Assembly (NCBI GenBank): GCA_019418625.1
Contig: DYBL01000009.1
Location: 1-25,253 of the forward strand
Origin: Clostridiales bacterium
Lineage (GTDB): Bacteria; Bacillota; Clostridia; Oscillospirales; Oscillospiraceae
DNA length: 25,253 nt
Direction: 5' to 3'
Both the position numbers and the translations under genes were made by a program. The notes under the pieces were generated by a model. The model was not told where the DNA came from. It saw only the letters and a program-made list of their open reading frames with translations, and made no database searches. Within the stretch, counting starts at the first letter, position 1; each line of letters begins with the position of its first letter. This document shows, piece by piece, positions 15,009 through 23,014 of this stretch.

Positions 15009-16238
15009 TCACACCGCGGCTGCGGTCTTGTTGTTGAGCTTGCGCAGTGCCACGCAGCACACCAGACCCAGCACGGAGCAGGCCAGGCACAGGGCGAAGA
15101 GCTTGGTGTAGCCGTCCACGCCCTTGTCCAGCCAGCCGCCCACCATGGTGTAGAAGAAGGCGTCCGGGCAGAAGCCCACGAAGGAGGCCAGGCCGATGAC
15201 GGCGCCGGTCTTTTCCACGGGGATGTTGGACTCGGCCACGGTGGCGAAGTAGATGCCGCGGAAGCCGAAGAGCAGCACGCTCAGAAGGATCATCAGCGCC
15301 ACGGCCAGATACAGCAGGGAGGGGGTGCGGGGCAGCAGCAGATAGGCGCCCTCGCAGATGGCCACGCCCACGAAGCCCACCATCAGCACCTTGATGGAGG
15401 AGCCGGCCTTGTCCACGATGATGCCGGCCAGGGGAGAGGCGCCCATCTTGATGGCATAGGTGCGCAGGATGGCCAGGGTGCCCACCAGGGCGGAGGAGAT
15501 CTGGAACACATCGCTGAGGTAGGGGTTGAGGTAGGTCAGGGAGGAGAAGACCATGTAGGTGGAGAAGATGATGCCGCCGATGAGCCAGGCCTTGGGCATC
15601 TTCACGGCGCTGGCGATCTCACGGAAGGAGACCTTGTCCACGCCTTCCACTTCCTTTTCCTTGATGAGGAAGAACAGCACCACGCCGCAGAGGATGGACA
15701 ATCCGGAGTACAGCCACACCACATACTTGAAGCCCACGGTCACATCAGTGAACGTCTCGAAGAGGTACAGACCCACAAAGGAGACCACTACGCCGGCGAT
15801 GCCGGACAGGCCCTCGTTGAAGCCGAAGAGCTTGCCCTGCTCGGATTTGTCGCCCAGCATGCGGATGACCTTCATGGAGGCGGCCCAGAACGTGAGGATG
15901 GTGGTCACGCCCCACGCGGCGAAGATGAACAGCAGCATGGCGTAAGAGGGGAACGTGGCAAAGTACAGTCCCAGTACGCCGGAGGAGATCAGGGAGAAGG
16001 ACAGCAGCTTTTTGGCGGAGAACTTGTCGGCCAGGAAGCCGCCGGGGAAGTAGAGGATGGTGGCCAGGATGCCGTACATGCTGATGAGGTTGCCCAGCTG
16101 CTGGTGGTCCAGGCCCAGGGCGGCGCGCATGGGATCATAGAAGGTGGATTTCAGATAGGGCAGGCTGTACATCACCGTGGTACCGCTGGCGATGATGAAA
16201 ATAATGAGGTATTTTTTCCAGTCAAATTTCTTTTCCAT
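15009..16238 (-). CDS. MFS transporter
   Basis: A 409-residue major facilitator with about twelve membrane segments. The loop between helices 2 and 3 has the MFS signature form GGFLADKFSAKKLL, and a long central loop (EKEVEGVDKVS) separates the two halves. The substrate is unknown. The ATG at 16238 is preceded by AAGGAAGAG. It starts 30 nt after the stop of the PLP lyase gene with no terminator between, so the two are probably one transcript, and the transporter may move the lyase's substrate or product. The general fold resembles uncharacterised YihN-type and sugar-phosphate antiporter-like members, but I do not assign it more closely. Confidence 0.85.
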   Translation of the reverse strand: MEKKFDWKKYLIIFIIASGTTVMYSLPYLKSTFYDPMRAALGLDHQQLGNLISMYGILATILYFPGGFLADKFSAKKLLSFSLISSGVLGLYFATFPSYAMLLFIFAAWGVTTILTFWAASMKVIRMLGDKSEQGKLFGFNEGLSGIAGVVVSFVGLYLFETFTDVTVGFKYVVWLYSGLSILCGVVLFFLIKEKEVEGVDKVSFREIASAVKMPKAWLIGGIIFSTYMVFSSLTYLNPYLSDVFQISSALVGTLAILRTYAIKMGASPLAGIIVDKAGSSIKVLMVGFVGVAICEGAYLLLPRTPSLLYLAVALMILLSVLLFGFRGIYFATVAESNIPVEKTGAVIGLASFVGFCPDAFFYTMVGGWLDKGVDGYTKLFALCLACSVLGLVCCVALRKLNNKTAAAV

Positions 16239-16268
16239 TTGGTCTCTTCCTTTCTCTTTTGCGGCAGC

Positions 16269-17435
16269 TTACCGGGTCAGGGCGTCAAAGGCCTGGGTGA
16301 GGTCGCGCAGCAGGTCCTCCTTGTTTTCCAGGCCCACGGCGATGCGGATCATGCCGCTGTGCTCGATCTGGATAAGGGTGCAGCCCTCGCCCAGGGAGGT
16401 GGCGATGGTCATGAGGCGGGTGGCGTCCAGGAGCTTTTTGTTGGCCTCCTCCGGGCTCATGCCGCCGATGTTCTTCTTCAGCCAGAAGGAGACGATGCCG
16501 CCGCCCATGCCGTGCATCTGGCGCTGGCACAGCTCATGCTGGGGATGGCTGGGCAGGGCCGGGTAGTTGACCAGGTCCACCAGGGGGTGGGCTTCCAGGA
16601 ACTGGGCCACCGCCAGGGCGTTTTCGCAGTGCTTGCGCACCCGCATGTCCAGCGTCATCATGCCCCGCATGATGAGCCAGGCGTTGAAGGGGGACAGGCA
16701 CGCGCCGGTGAAGCAGGGCATGCCGGGGAAGTGGATGTTCTCGATGATGGCCTTGGGACCGATGACCACGCCGCCCAGGGTGTCGCCATGGCCGTTGATG
16801 TACTTGGTGAGGCTGTGGATCACCAGGTCCGCGCCCTCATCCAGTGCCCGCTGGATGGGCGGGGGAGCAAAGGTGCTGTCCACGATGAACAGGCAGTCAT
16901 TGTCCTTGGCGATGCGGGCCACTTCCCGGATGTTCACCAGGCCCAAAGAGGGGTTGGAGGGCGTTTCCGTGTAGAGCACGGCGGTGTTGGCGCGGATGTT
17001 CTGCATGACGCTCTCCACGTCCCGGAAGTTGGCGCAGCTGACGTCCACGCCCATCTTCTGCTCCAGGAATTCCCGGACGAACACGCCCGTGTGGGAAAAG
17101 ACCTCCTCAGAGCAGAGCAGGTGGTCGCCCCGCTTGAGCACGGACAGCAGCGTGGAGCAGATGGCGCCCATGCCGGAGCCGGTGCAAAGCGCGGCCTCGC
17201 CGCCCTCCAGCAGCGCCAGCTTTTCCTCCAGAGCGTAGACGGTGGGGCTGCCCTCCCGGGTGTACACCAGGCCGGTGCGGTCCCAGGAGCTGTTCATGTC
17301 GTCCACGGTGTCAAAGCCGTAGGTGGCGGTCTGGTAGATGGGCATGGCCAGCGCCCGGGTGGTGGGATCGGGATGGTGGCCGCCGTGGACCATCAGCGTA
17401 TCCAGTGCCAGGCCCTCCAGGGATTCTTTTGACAT
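16269..17435 (-). CDS. Divergent trans-sulphuration PLP enzyme (methionine gamma-lyase-like)
   Basis: A 388-residue fold-type I PLP enzyme of the cystathionine/methionine lyase family. Cofactor residues are visible: YTREGSPT (Tyr58, Arg60), GSGMGA (87-92), VDSTFAPP with Asp186, and HSLTKYINGHGD with the Schiff-base Lys211. LSPFNAWLIMRGMMTLDMR matches methionine gamma-lyase closely. Two departures stand out. The segment that normally reads YG(C/G)T has Phe113, Ser114, His115, Thr116, so the catalytic Tyr is absent. The loop between SLGE and the carboxylate-binding GMIR is about 20 residues shorter than in typical lyases, removing the usual PxxMTH stretch. The start is the ATG at 17435 after GAGGAGG. 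The TTG at 17444 overlaps the site and is rejected. Substrate unknown; likely an alpha-amino acid with a gamma or beta leaving group. Confidence 0.88.
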   Translation of the reverse strand: MSKESLEGLALDTLMVHGGHHPDPTTRALAMPIYQTATYGFDTVDDMNSSWDRTGLVYTREGSPTVYALEEKLALLEGGEAALCTGSGMGAICSTLLSVLKRGDHLLCSEEVFSHTGVFVREFLEQKMGVDVSCANFRDVESVMQNIRANTAVLYTETPSNPSLGLVNIREVARIAKDNDCLFIVDSTFAPPPIQRALDEGADLVIHSLTKYINGHGDTLGGVVIGPKAIIENIHFPGMPCFTGACLSPFNAWLIMRGMMTLDMRVRKHCENALAVAQFLEAHPLVDLVNYPALPSHPQHELCQRQMHGMGGGIVSFWLKKNIGGMSPEEANKKLLDATRLMTIATSLGEGCTLIQIEHSGMIRIAVGLENKEDLLRDLTQAFDALTR

Positions 17436-17457
17436 AAGGATCAACCTCCTCTATAAT
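17429..17457 (+). promoter_or_regulatory. Consensus sigma-A promoter toward the MerR gene
   Basis: TTGACA (17429-17434), 17 bp, TATAAT (17452-17457): perfect in both boxes and in spacing. It overlaps the start codon of the leftward PLP enzyme and points at the MerR gene, leaving a leader of about 155 nt that crosses the leftward promoter. Confidence 0.55.
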
Positions 17458-17533
17458 GTAAAGACAGTATGCGAGCTGACGGAGCGCACCCAGGGGAGCC
17501 GTGGGCTTCCGGGCACTCCTTTGTCCGAGGGTT

Positions 17534-17564
17534 ACTCTAAACCATCCCCCTGCAGCAGAGTCAA
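17534..17564 (-). promoter_or_regulatory. MerR-type promoter (19-bp spacer) for PLP enzyme and MFS
   Basis: Read leftward, TTGACT (17564-17559) and TAGAGT (17539-17534) are separated by 19 bp, the lengthened spacer typical of promoters that MerR proteins untwist. ACTCT and AGAGT form inverted ends around a GC-rich centre (GCTGCAGGGGG). The neighbouring BmrR-like gene is the obvious activator. Confidence 0.65.
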
Positions 17565-17619
17565 CTCCAAAAATCGGCAAAAATTTTTGTGCAATTTAAC
17601 AGATATTGGGGGAATACCT

Positions 17620-18444
17620 ATGGATGACCTGTATTCCATCGGGGAGACGGCCAAGCTGAATGACGTGTCCATCAAGAGCCTGCGGCATTACGACGAGATC
17701 GGACTGCTCAAGCCCCGCTATATCGACCCGGAGACCGGCTACCGCTACTATGTGTACAGCCAGTTTTCCTTTATCGACAAGATCAAGCGCTTCAAAAGTG
17801 TGGGCATGTCCCTCAAGGAGCTCAAGGAGCTGTTTCAGGGCAAGGACCTGAACCGGCTGGCGGAGTTTCTGGCGGCGGAGAAGCAGAAGCTGGACGAGGA
17901 GGAACGTCTGCTGCGGGAAAAGCGGCAGGATGTGGACTGGCTGTGCGAATTTATGGAGTATTCCAGAAGTCTGGAGGTGGACGGCGGACTGGAGATCCGC
18001 CAGCTGCCCCAGATGCACATGATCCGGGTCCCATGCCAGGGGGACGACTCCATGTACGCCATGGATCTGGAGCTGCGGCGCATCTCCGTGTCCGAGCCCC
18101 TGCGCTCGTGCCAGATCCTCAATCCCTATGGCTACATCCTGGATTTTGACCGGCTCATGGAAAACCGCATGTACCCCACGGCCTCCACCGTCTGCGTCCG
18201 GGAGCGGCCGCCGGTGGACTCGCCGTATCTGTTCACGGCCCCGGCGGGACGGTATCTTTGCTGCCGGGCCAAGATCCTTTCGGAGGATTGGAGCGTGGAG
18301 CCCCTCATCCGCTACTGCACGGATCACGGTCTGCGTCCGGCGCTGGTGCTGGCCTGTGAGTACCTTGCCAGCCTGTACGATCCCCGCAACTCCCCCTACG
18401 AGCTGCGGCTGCTGCTGCCGGAGGGCTGGGACGTGCCGGTGTGA
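17620..18444 (+). CDS. MerR-family regulator with GyrI-like effector domain (BmrR type)
   Basis: A 274-residue regulator. The N-terminal MerR helix-turn-helix reads YSIGETAKLNDVSIKSLRHY, then DEIGLLKP, with the second wing ETGYRYYVYSQF (about 4-55). A dimerisation coiled coil follows (about 75-120, rich in Lys/Glu/Leu). The C-terminal half (about 125-274) resembles a GyrI/BmrR small-molecule domain. The start at 17620 follows a weak GGGGGA site. It lies divergently beside the PLP-enzyme/MFS unit, and its binding site is predicted in that unit's promoter, so it probably activates these genes when it binds a ligand. The inducer is unknown. The family usually senses lipophilic or cationic drugs. 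Confidence 0.9.
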   Translation: MDDLYSIGETAKLNDVSIKSLRHYDEIGLLKPRYIDPETGYRYYVYSQFSFIDKIKRFKSVGMSLKELKELFQGKDLNRLAEFLAAEKQKLDEEERLLREKRQDVDWLCEFMEYSRSLEVDGGLEIRQLPQMHMIRVPCQGDDSMYAMDLELRRISVSEPLRSCQILNPYGYILDFDRLMENRMYPTASTVCVRERPPVDSPYLFTAPAGRYLCCRAKILSEDWSVEPLIRYCTDHGLRPALVLACEYLASLYDPRNSPYELRLLLPEGWDVPV

Positions 18445-18501
18445 CGGAACGGTGGTGCCGTGCGTAAATTATGAATATTTTGTAAACTTTCAAGAGCGTG
18501 C

Positions 18502-18530
18502 TTGCAATATGACAACCTGTCATCTATGAT
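18502..18530 (+). promoter_or_regulatory. Promoter of the tetR-adaptor-ABC operon
   Basis: TTGCAA (18502-18507), 17 bp, then TATGAT (18525-18530). The spacer is filled by the first operator palindrome and the start point (about 18537) by the second. Confidence 0.65.
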
Positions 18531-18550
18531 ATGTGACAGGTTGTCATATT
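18506..18550. promoter_or_regulatory. Double palindromic operator, likely TetR site
   Basis: Arms of 17 bp (AATATGACAACCTGTCA / TGACAGGTTGTCATATT) are perfect inverted repeats around an 11-nt centre holding the -10 box. Each arm is itself a palindrome, TGACA-N3-TGTCA, with centres at 18516 and 18540 (24 bp apart). Two dimers would cover both spacer and start site. As RNA the whole could also fold as a hairpin. Confidence 0.75.
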
Positions 18551-18580
18551 TGTTTTGTCCGCCGCGTAGATTTTTCTTGA

Positions 18581-18599
18581 CCTTCCCCCGAGGGGAAGG
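18581..18599 (+). other. Short stem-loop in tetR leader
   Basis: CCTTCCCC and GGGGAAGG pair around CGA in the untranslated leader of the TetR gene. No T tract follows. The role is unknown. Confidence 0.4.
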
Positions 18600-18654
18600 C
18601 GTAAAACGATGAAGAAACGGCGGCGGCAATTTCGTATAGAGAGGAGAGAGGCTG

Positions 18655-19296
18655 ATGCCCAGCGCAACATTTTACCGCCTGGCGCCGGAAAAGCAGGAGC
18701 GGCTGCTGACGGCGGCCACCCGGGAGTTTTCCCGGCGGCCCTTCAGCGAGGCGTCCATCAACCAGATCATCAAGGACGCGGGGATCCCCCGGGGGAGCTT
18801 TTATATGTACTTTGCGGACAAGGAGGATTTGTTCCGCTATGTGATGGAGGGCTATGTGGACCAGCTTTTGCTGGTGGTCCGGGAGAGCATCCTGCGCTGC
18901 GGCGGCGACCTGTTTGAGGGCATGCTGGGGCTTTATGACTATGTCCAGAGCCGCCGGCAGGAGCAGCAGGTGGGGCAGATGGGAACCGTGACCACTATCA
19001 TCGCCTGCAACAGCGGCCTCCAGCAAAACATGCTGCTGGGCCTGTTCACCCGTCAGCGGGTGCTGGACGCCCTGGGGGACGTGGTGGCTGTGGACCGGCT
19101 GGACCTGCGATGCAGTGAGGACCTGGAGAACATTCTGGCACTGGTGCTCTCTGTGACGGGACCGCTTTTGCTGCGGGGAGCCGCGGAGGGCGAGGACGCC
19201 TCCGGGCGGGAGCGGCTTGCCGCATTGCTGGAACTGTGCAGACGGGGCATGGCCCGGGACAAGGGCAATGCCGCTGATAAGGAAAAAGGAGAATGA
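18655..19296 (+). CDS. TetR-family regulator
   Basis: A 213-residue regulator with the TetR N-terminal DNA-binding domain: LTAATREFSRRPFSEASINQ, then IIKDAGIPRGSFYMYFADKEDLF (about 17-62), the usual helix-turn-helix ending in the YxYF-x-KE-x-L signature. The C-terminal ligand domain is unassigned. The ATG at 18655 follows GAGGAGAGAGG. The adaptor gene begins 2 nt after the stop, and the tail holds its ribosome site, so translation is coupled. The first gene of an efflux operon behind a double operator, it very likely represses its own operon and releases on binding an exported compound. Confidence 0.9.
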   Translation: MPSATFYRLAPEKQERLLTAATREFSRRPFSEASINQIIKDAGIPRGSFYMYFADKEDLFRYVMEGYVDQLLLVVRESILRCGGDLFEGMLGLYDYVQSRRQEQQVGQMGTVTTIIACNSGLQQNMLLGLFTRQRVLDALGDVVAVDRLDLRCSEDLENILALVLSVTGPLLLRGAAEGEDASGRERLAALLELCRRGMARDKGNAADKEKGE

Positions 19297-19298
19297 CC

Positions 19299-20912
19299 AT
19301 GGAAAAAGAACAACTGCTGGAGGAGACGGGCCGCGTGGACACGGCCCGGGAGCCGAAGAAGAAAAAGAAGCTTTCCCTGGGGGGAAAGAAGGGAAAAAAG
19401 CGCCTGATCGCCGCGGTGGTGGCGGTGGCGCTGGTGGCGGCTGCTGCCATGAAGCTGCTGTCCGGCGGCGCACAGCAGATGCCTGCGGCGTCCTACCGGG
19501 CCGAGACGGTCCAGCGGCGGGACGTGGGGAGCTCCGTCACGGGCACGGCTACACTGGAACCGGCGGACGCGTACAACGTGACCACGCTGCTGTCCGCCAC
19601 CATCCTTTCCGCGCCCTTTGAGGAAGGAGACCTGGTGGACAAGGACACGCTGCTCTACACCCTGGACAGCACGGACGCGCGGGATTCCGTGAGCCGGGCC
19701 AATATCTCCACGCAGCAGGCCCAGCTGAGCTTTGAGCAGGCCCAGGAGGCCCTCAAGCCCACCGCACCCATCTCCGGCACCATCAGTGAGGTGTATGCCC
19801 ACGACGGCGACAGTGTCACTGCCGGCGCAGAGCTTGCCCGGATCGTCACCAGCACGGATATCACTGCTGACTTCCTCTTCATCTATGTCTCGCCCAGTGA
19901 CTTCTACGCGGGCCAGAGCGCTACGGTGTTCCTGGATGGCGTGGACGGCAGCGTTCAGGGCACGGTGGTCTCCGTCTCGGACGCTACCACGGTCACCAGC
20001 AACGGAAAGCAGGGCTGCACCGTGCGGGTGAAGATCCAGAACCCCGGCGCCATTTCCGACAGCTACACGGCCTCCGCCATCATCGGCAGTGCCACCAGCT
20101 ACGGCATTACCCCCATCAATATGCCTGCTTCCGCTGTGGTGTACGCAGGCTCCTCCGGCACTGTCACGGGCTTTTCCAAGCTCTCCGGCAGCACCGTGAC
20201 CAAGGGAGAGGTGCTGTGCACCATCGATTCGGAATCCGGCCGCAGCCAGCTGGAAAACGCCCGCCTGGCCCTGGAGAGCGCCCGCTTGTCTGCCAGCTCT
20301 GCCCAGGGAAACCTGGAGGACTACACCATCAAGTCCCCCATCTCCGGCACGGTGATCGAAAAGACCTTCAAGGCCGGCGACAAGGTGGACGGCGTGACCT
20401 CCGGCAACCTGGCTGTTATCTACGATCTCAGCTGTCTGAAAATGGATATGAGCGTCAACGAGCTGGACATCTCTAAGGTGCAGGTGGGACAGGAGGTGGA
20501 GATCACCTGCAACGCCCTCATGGGCCAGACCTTTACCGGCACAGTGGAAAAGGTCAGCGTCAACGGTACCACCACCGGCGGCTTTACCACCTATCCCGTG
20601 ACCATCTCCATCCAGGACTATGGCCAGCTGCGGCCGGGCATGAACGTCTCTGCCGCCATTTTGTGCCAGACGGAGCAGGATGCGCTTAGCGTACCCGTGG
20701 CGGCGGTGAACCGGGGCAATACCGTGTCCGTGGCGCTGCCGGGCGCCCTGGCGGAGGACGGCGTGACCGTGGCGGACCCCACCCGCGTGGAGCAGCGCAG
20801 CGTGACACTGGGCGTCAACGACGATAATTACATCGTGGTCACTTCCGGCCTTTCCGAGGGGGAGACGGTAGTCTACATGGAACAGGCCGCAGGCGAGGCG
20901 GCGGGAGGTTAA
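19299..20912 (+). CDS. HlyD/MacA-like membrane-fusion adaptor
   Basis: A 537-residue protein with a basic N tail (Lys-rich, 17-35), one membrane anchor at about 36-52 and a large external domain. It has a split biotinyl-lipoyl region (TLEPADAYNVTT, APISGTISEVYAHDGDSV and, later, SPISGTVIEKTFKAGDKV), short helical hairpins (STQQAQLSFEQAQEAL; SQLENARLALESARLS), and beta-barrel segments ending in LSVPVAAV and LSEGETVV. In Gram-positive bacteria such adaptors pair with MacB-like ABC exporters. It is longer than E. coli MacA (about 370) because it has duplicated lipoyl-like parts. The start is ATG 19299, seven bases after AAAAAGGAG. ATG 19293 is too close to that site. Spacing of 3 nt to the ATPase gene indicates an operon. 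Confidence 0.88.
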   Translation: MEKEQLLEETGRVDTAREPKKKKKLSLGGKKGKKRLIAAVVAVALVAAAAMKLLSGGAQQMPAASYRAETVQRRDVGSSVTGTATLEPADAYNVTTLLSATILSAPFEEGDLVDKDTLLYTLDSTDARDSVSRANISTQQAQLSFEQAQEALKPTAPISGTISEVYAHDGDSVTAGAELARIVTSTDITADFLFIYVSPSDFYAGQSATVFLDGVDGSVQGTVVSVSDATTVTSNGKQGCTVRVKIQNPGAISDSYTASAIIGSATSYGITPINMPASAVVYAGSSGTVTGFSKLSGSTVTKGEVLCTIDSESGRSQLENARLALESARLSASSAQGNLEDYTIKSPISGTVIEKTFKAGDKVDGVTSGNLAVIYDLSCLKMDMSVNELDISKVQVGQEVEITCNALMGQTFTGTVEKVSVNGTTTGGFTTYPVTISIQDYGQLRPGMNVSAAILCQTEQDALSVPVAAVNRGNTVSVALPGALAEDGVTVADPTRVEQRSVTLGVNDDNYIVVTSGLSEGETVVYMEQAAGEAAGG

Positions 20913-20915
20913 ACC

Positions 20916-21653
20916 GTGGAGCATTTGATCGAACTGCGGGATGTATATAAGATCTACCAGATGGGCGATGAGGCCGTGCACGCGCTGGACGGCATCAGCC
21001 TGACGGTGGATCCGGGGGAGTTCTTGGCCATCGTTGGATCCTCCGGTTCCGGCAAGTCCACCGCCATGAATATCATCGGCTGTCTGGATGTGCCCACCTC
21101 CGGCACCTATTACCTGGGGGGACGGGACGTCTCGGCCATGAACGACGACCAGCAGGCGGAGATCCGCAACAAGATGCTGGGCTTCATTTTCCAGCAATAC
21201 AACCTGATCCCCAAGCTTACTGTGCAGGAAAACGTGGAACTGCCGCTTTTGTACGCGGGCGTGGGCGCCCAGGAGCGCCGCTCCCGGGCCACGGAGGCTC
21301 TGGAGCGGGTAGGGCTTGCGGAAAAACACCGCAACCTCCCCAGCCAGCTCTCCGGCGGACAGCAGCAGCGGGTGTCTATTGCCCGGGCGCTGGCGGGGCA
21401 CCCCTCCCTCATCCTGGCCGACGAGCCTACCGGCGCCCTGGATTCCCGCACGGGCCGGGAGGTGCTGGGCTTTTTGCAAAAGCTCAACCGGGAGGGAGAC
21501 ACGGTGGTGCTCATCACCCACGATAACTCCATCGCCGTCCGGGCCAATCGCATCGTGCGGCTCCAGGACGGGCGGATCATCTACGATGGAGATGCCTCCG
21601 ATCCCCGGGCGGTGGTGCGGTCCGACGAGGCGGGAGGGGAGGAACCGGCATGA
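20916..21653 (+). CDS. MacB-type ABC transporter ATPase
   Basis: A 245-residue nucleotide-binding subunit of the MacB/LolD class. It has the Walker A motif GSSGSGKST (about 42-50), a Q-loop in FIFQQYNLIP, the signature LSGGQQQRVSIARAL, the Walker B motif LILADEPTGALD and the switch His in LITHDNS. It powers the adjoining permease and adaptor. Translation starts at GTG 20916, after GGGAGG at the end of the adaptor gene, and the stop overlaps the permease start (ATGA), so the three parts are made together. Confidence 0.95.
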   Translation: MEHLIELRDVYKIYQMGDEAVHALDGISLTVDPGEFLAIVGSSGSGKSTAMNIIGCLDVPTSGTYYLGGRDVSAMNDDQQAEIRNKMLGFIFQQYNLIPKLTVQENVELPLLYAGVGAQERRSRATEALERVGLAEKHRNLPSQLSGGQQQRVSIARALAGHPSLILADEPTGALDSRTGREVLGFLQKLNREGDTVVLITHDNSIAVRANRIVRLQDGRIIYDGDASDPRAVVRSDEAGGEEPA

Positions 21654-22906
21654 ATTTTACACAGTCGTTCAAGCTGGCGCTCAAGTCCCTGCGCACCAGC
21701 AAAATGCGCTCGTTCCTCACCATGCTGGGCATCATCATCGGCGTAGGCGCCGTCATTATCATCATCTCTCTTGGCAACGGCCTCAAGAGCATGGTGGACC
21801 AGCAGGTGGAGCGGGTGGGCATCACCCAGATCTATGCCTATGCCTGGGGACTGGGCGACGGCACCACCGGCAATGTATCGCCGGAGGAGATGTATGCGGT
21901 GGTGGAGAGCCGCCCGGACCTCTTTGAGGGCATCACCCCTTGGGTGAGCGCCGGACAGGGCATCCGCATCGGCGGAGAGGAGCACGAAAAGACCAGCATT
22001 TACGGCGTCAGCGAAGCCATGTACCGTCCCGCCACCGGCACGACGCTGGACGGCGGCGCTCTGGAGCGGGGCCGGTATCTCCAATACGTGGATGTGGCCA
22101 CTCAGCGCAAGGTATGCGTGGTGGGGGCCTACGTGGAGCAAAATCTTCTGGGCGGAGACGCCCTGGGCAAGACCGTCTCCATCCAGGGAGTGCCCTATAC
22201 GGTGGTGGGCGTGCTGGCCCAAAGCAGCGAGACCATGATGGAGGGCGGCGGAGATGACCAGCTCTATATCCCCTATCCCAATGCCATGCGCATTTCCGGC
22301 ACGTCCTACGTCTCCCTCTACCAGATCACGGCCGTGTCCCGCGACGCAGTGTCCCAGGCCCAGGCGGTGCTCATGGACTTTTTCCGGCAGTTCTATCACG
22401 ATACGGACGGGAGCCTTGTCTACAGCGCCTACTATGTGCAGACCATGCTGGAGCAGGTGGAGCTCATCAACACCATGATGGGCGTTGCCATGATGGTGCT
22501 GGTGGCCATTGCGGCCATCTCACTTTTGGTGGGCGGCATCGGCATCATGAACATCATGCTGGTGTCCGTCACCGAGCGCACCCGGGAGATCGGCATCCGC
22601 AAATCCCTGGGCGCCAAGCGGCGGGACATCCGCCGCCAGTTCATCATCGAGGCGGGCACCACATCCGCCATCGGCGGTATATTGGGTATCCTCTTCGGCT
22701 GTCTGGTGGCCATGGGCGTGGGCACCCTCATCGGCGGCATGGTGGCCGCCCAGATGGGCGGCGGCGCCACGTTTACCGCTACGCCTACGGTCTCCGCCGT
22801 GGCGGTGAGCTTCGGGGTGTCCGTGGGGATCGGCGTGCTGTTCGGCTACCTTCCGGCCAACAAGGCCGCCTGCCTCAATCCCATTGACGCTTTGCGCTAT
22901 GAATAA
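21650..22906 (+). CDS. MacB/FtsX-like ABC permease
   Basis: A 418-residue permease with the MacB topology: helix 1 at about 20-42 (FLTMLGIIIGVGAVIIIISL), a large external MacB_PCD domain (about 45-265), then three C-terminal helices. It ends in PANKAACLNPIDALRYE, the usual family tail (A-x-LxPxxALRYE). With the adaptor and ATPase it forms a tripartite exporter for a peptide, drug or lipid; the substrate is unknown. The start overlaps the ATPase stop. A strong terminator directly after the stop ends the TetR operon. Confidence 0.93.
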   Translation: MNFTQSFKLALKSLRTSKMRSFLTMLGIIIGVGAVIIIISLGNGLKSMVDQQVERVGITQIYAYAWGLGDGTTGNVSPEEMYAVVESRPDLFEGITPWVSAGQGIRIGGEEHEKTSIYGVSEAMYRPATGTTLDGGALERGRYLQYVDVATQRKVCVVGAYVEQNLLGGDALGKTVSIQGVPYTVVGVLAQSSETMMEGGGDDQLYIPYPNAMRISGTSYVSLYQITAVSRDAVSQAQAVLMDFFRQFYHDTDGSLVYSAYYVQTMLEQVELINTMMGVAMMVLVAIAAISLLVGGIGIMNIMLVSVTERTREIGIRKSLGAKRRDIRRQFIIEAGTTSAIGGILGILFGCLVAMGVGTLIGGMVAAQMGGGATFTATPTVSAVAVSFGVSVGIGVLFGYLPANKAACLNPIDALRYE

Positions 22907-22937
22907 AAAGGGGACCGGCAAAGCCGGTCCCTTTTTT
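22907..22937 (+). terminator. Terminator of the TetR-ABC operon
   Basis: AAAGGGGACCGGC and GCCGGTCCCTTTT pair around AAA (one G bulge) and end in TTTTTT directly after the permease stop. Confidence 0.9.
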
Positions 22938-22954
22938 AAAAAAATTTCCCCGTG

Positions 22955-22983
22955 GCAAACTTTCTTTCCCGCTCCTTCGTCTA
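22955..22983 (+). promoter_or_regulatory. ECF-type promoter for the sigma/anti-sigma pair
   Basis: GCAAAC (22955-22960), a 17-bp spacer, then CGTCTA (22978-22983). The AAC core and CGTC -10 are hallmarks of SigV/SigW/SigX-type ECF promoters and unlike sigma-A boxes. It suggests that the sigma factor drives its own gene. Confidence 0.6.
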
Positions 22984-23014
22984 TCAGACAGAAACCACGA
23001 AAGGATATGAGCCA

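Noticed and set aside
14943..17432. Very long rightward open frame (over 800 codons) opposite the MFS and PLP-lyase genes, and similar long frames opposite others (10583-12574 and 19053-21521 leftward)
   Set aside because: They are mirror frames of clear genes in GC-rich DNA, with His/Gly/Ala/Gln-rich low-complexity products, no ribosome sites and no family motifs.
17436..17530. S-box, T-box or other riboswitch before the PLP lyase
   Set aside because: The leader is about 90 nt. It can form an imperfect stem (GGAG...CTCC) but shows no known riboswitch core and no terminator hairpin with T run.
18609..18917. Open frame of about 100 codons overlapping the tetR start in another frame
   Set aside because: It overlaps most of the TetR DNA-binding domain, has no ribosome site and no recognisable motif.
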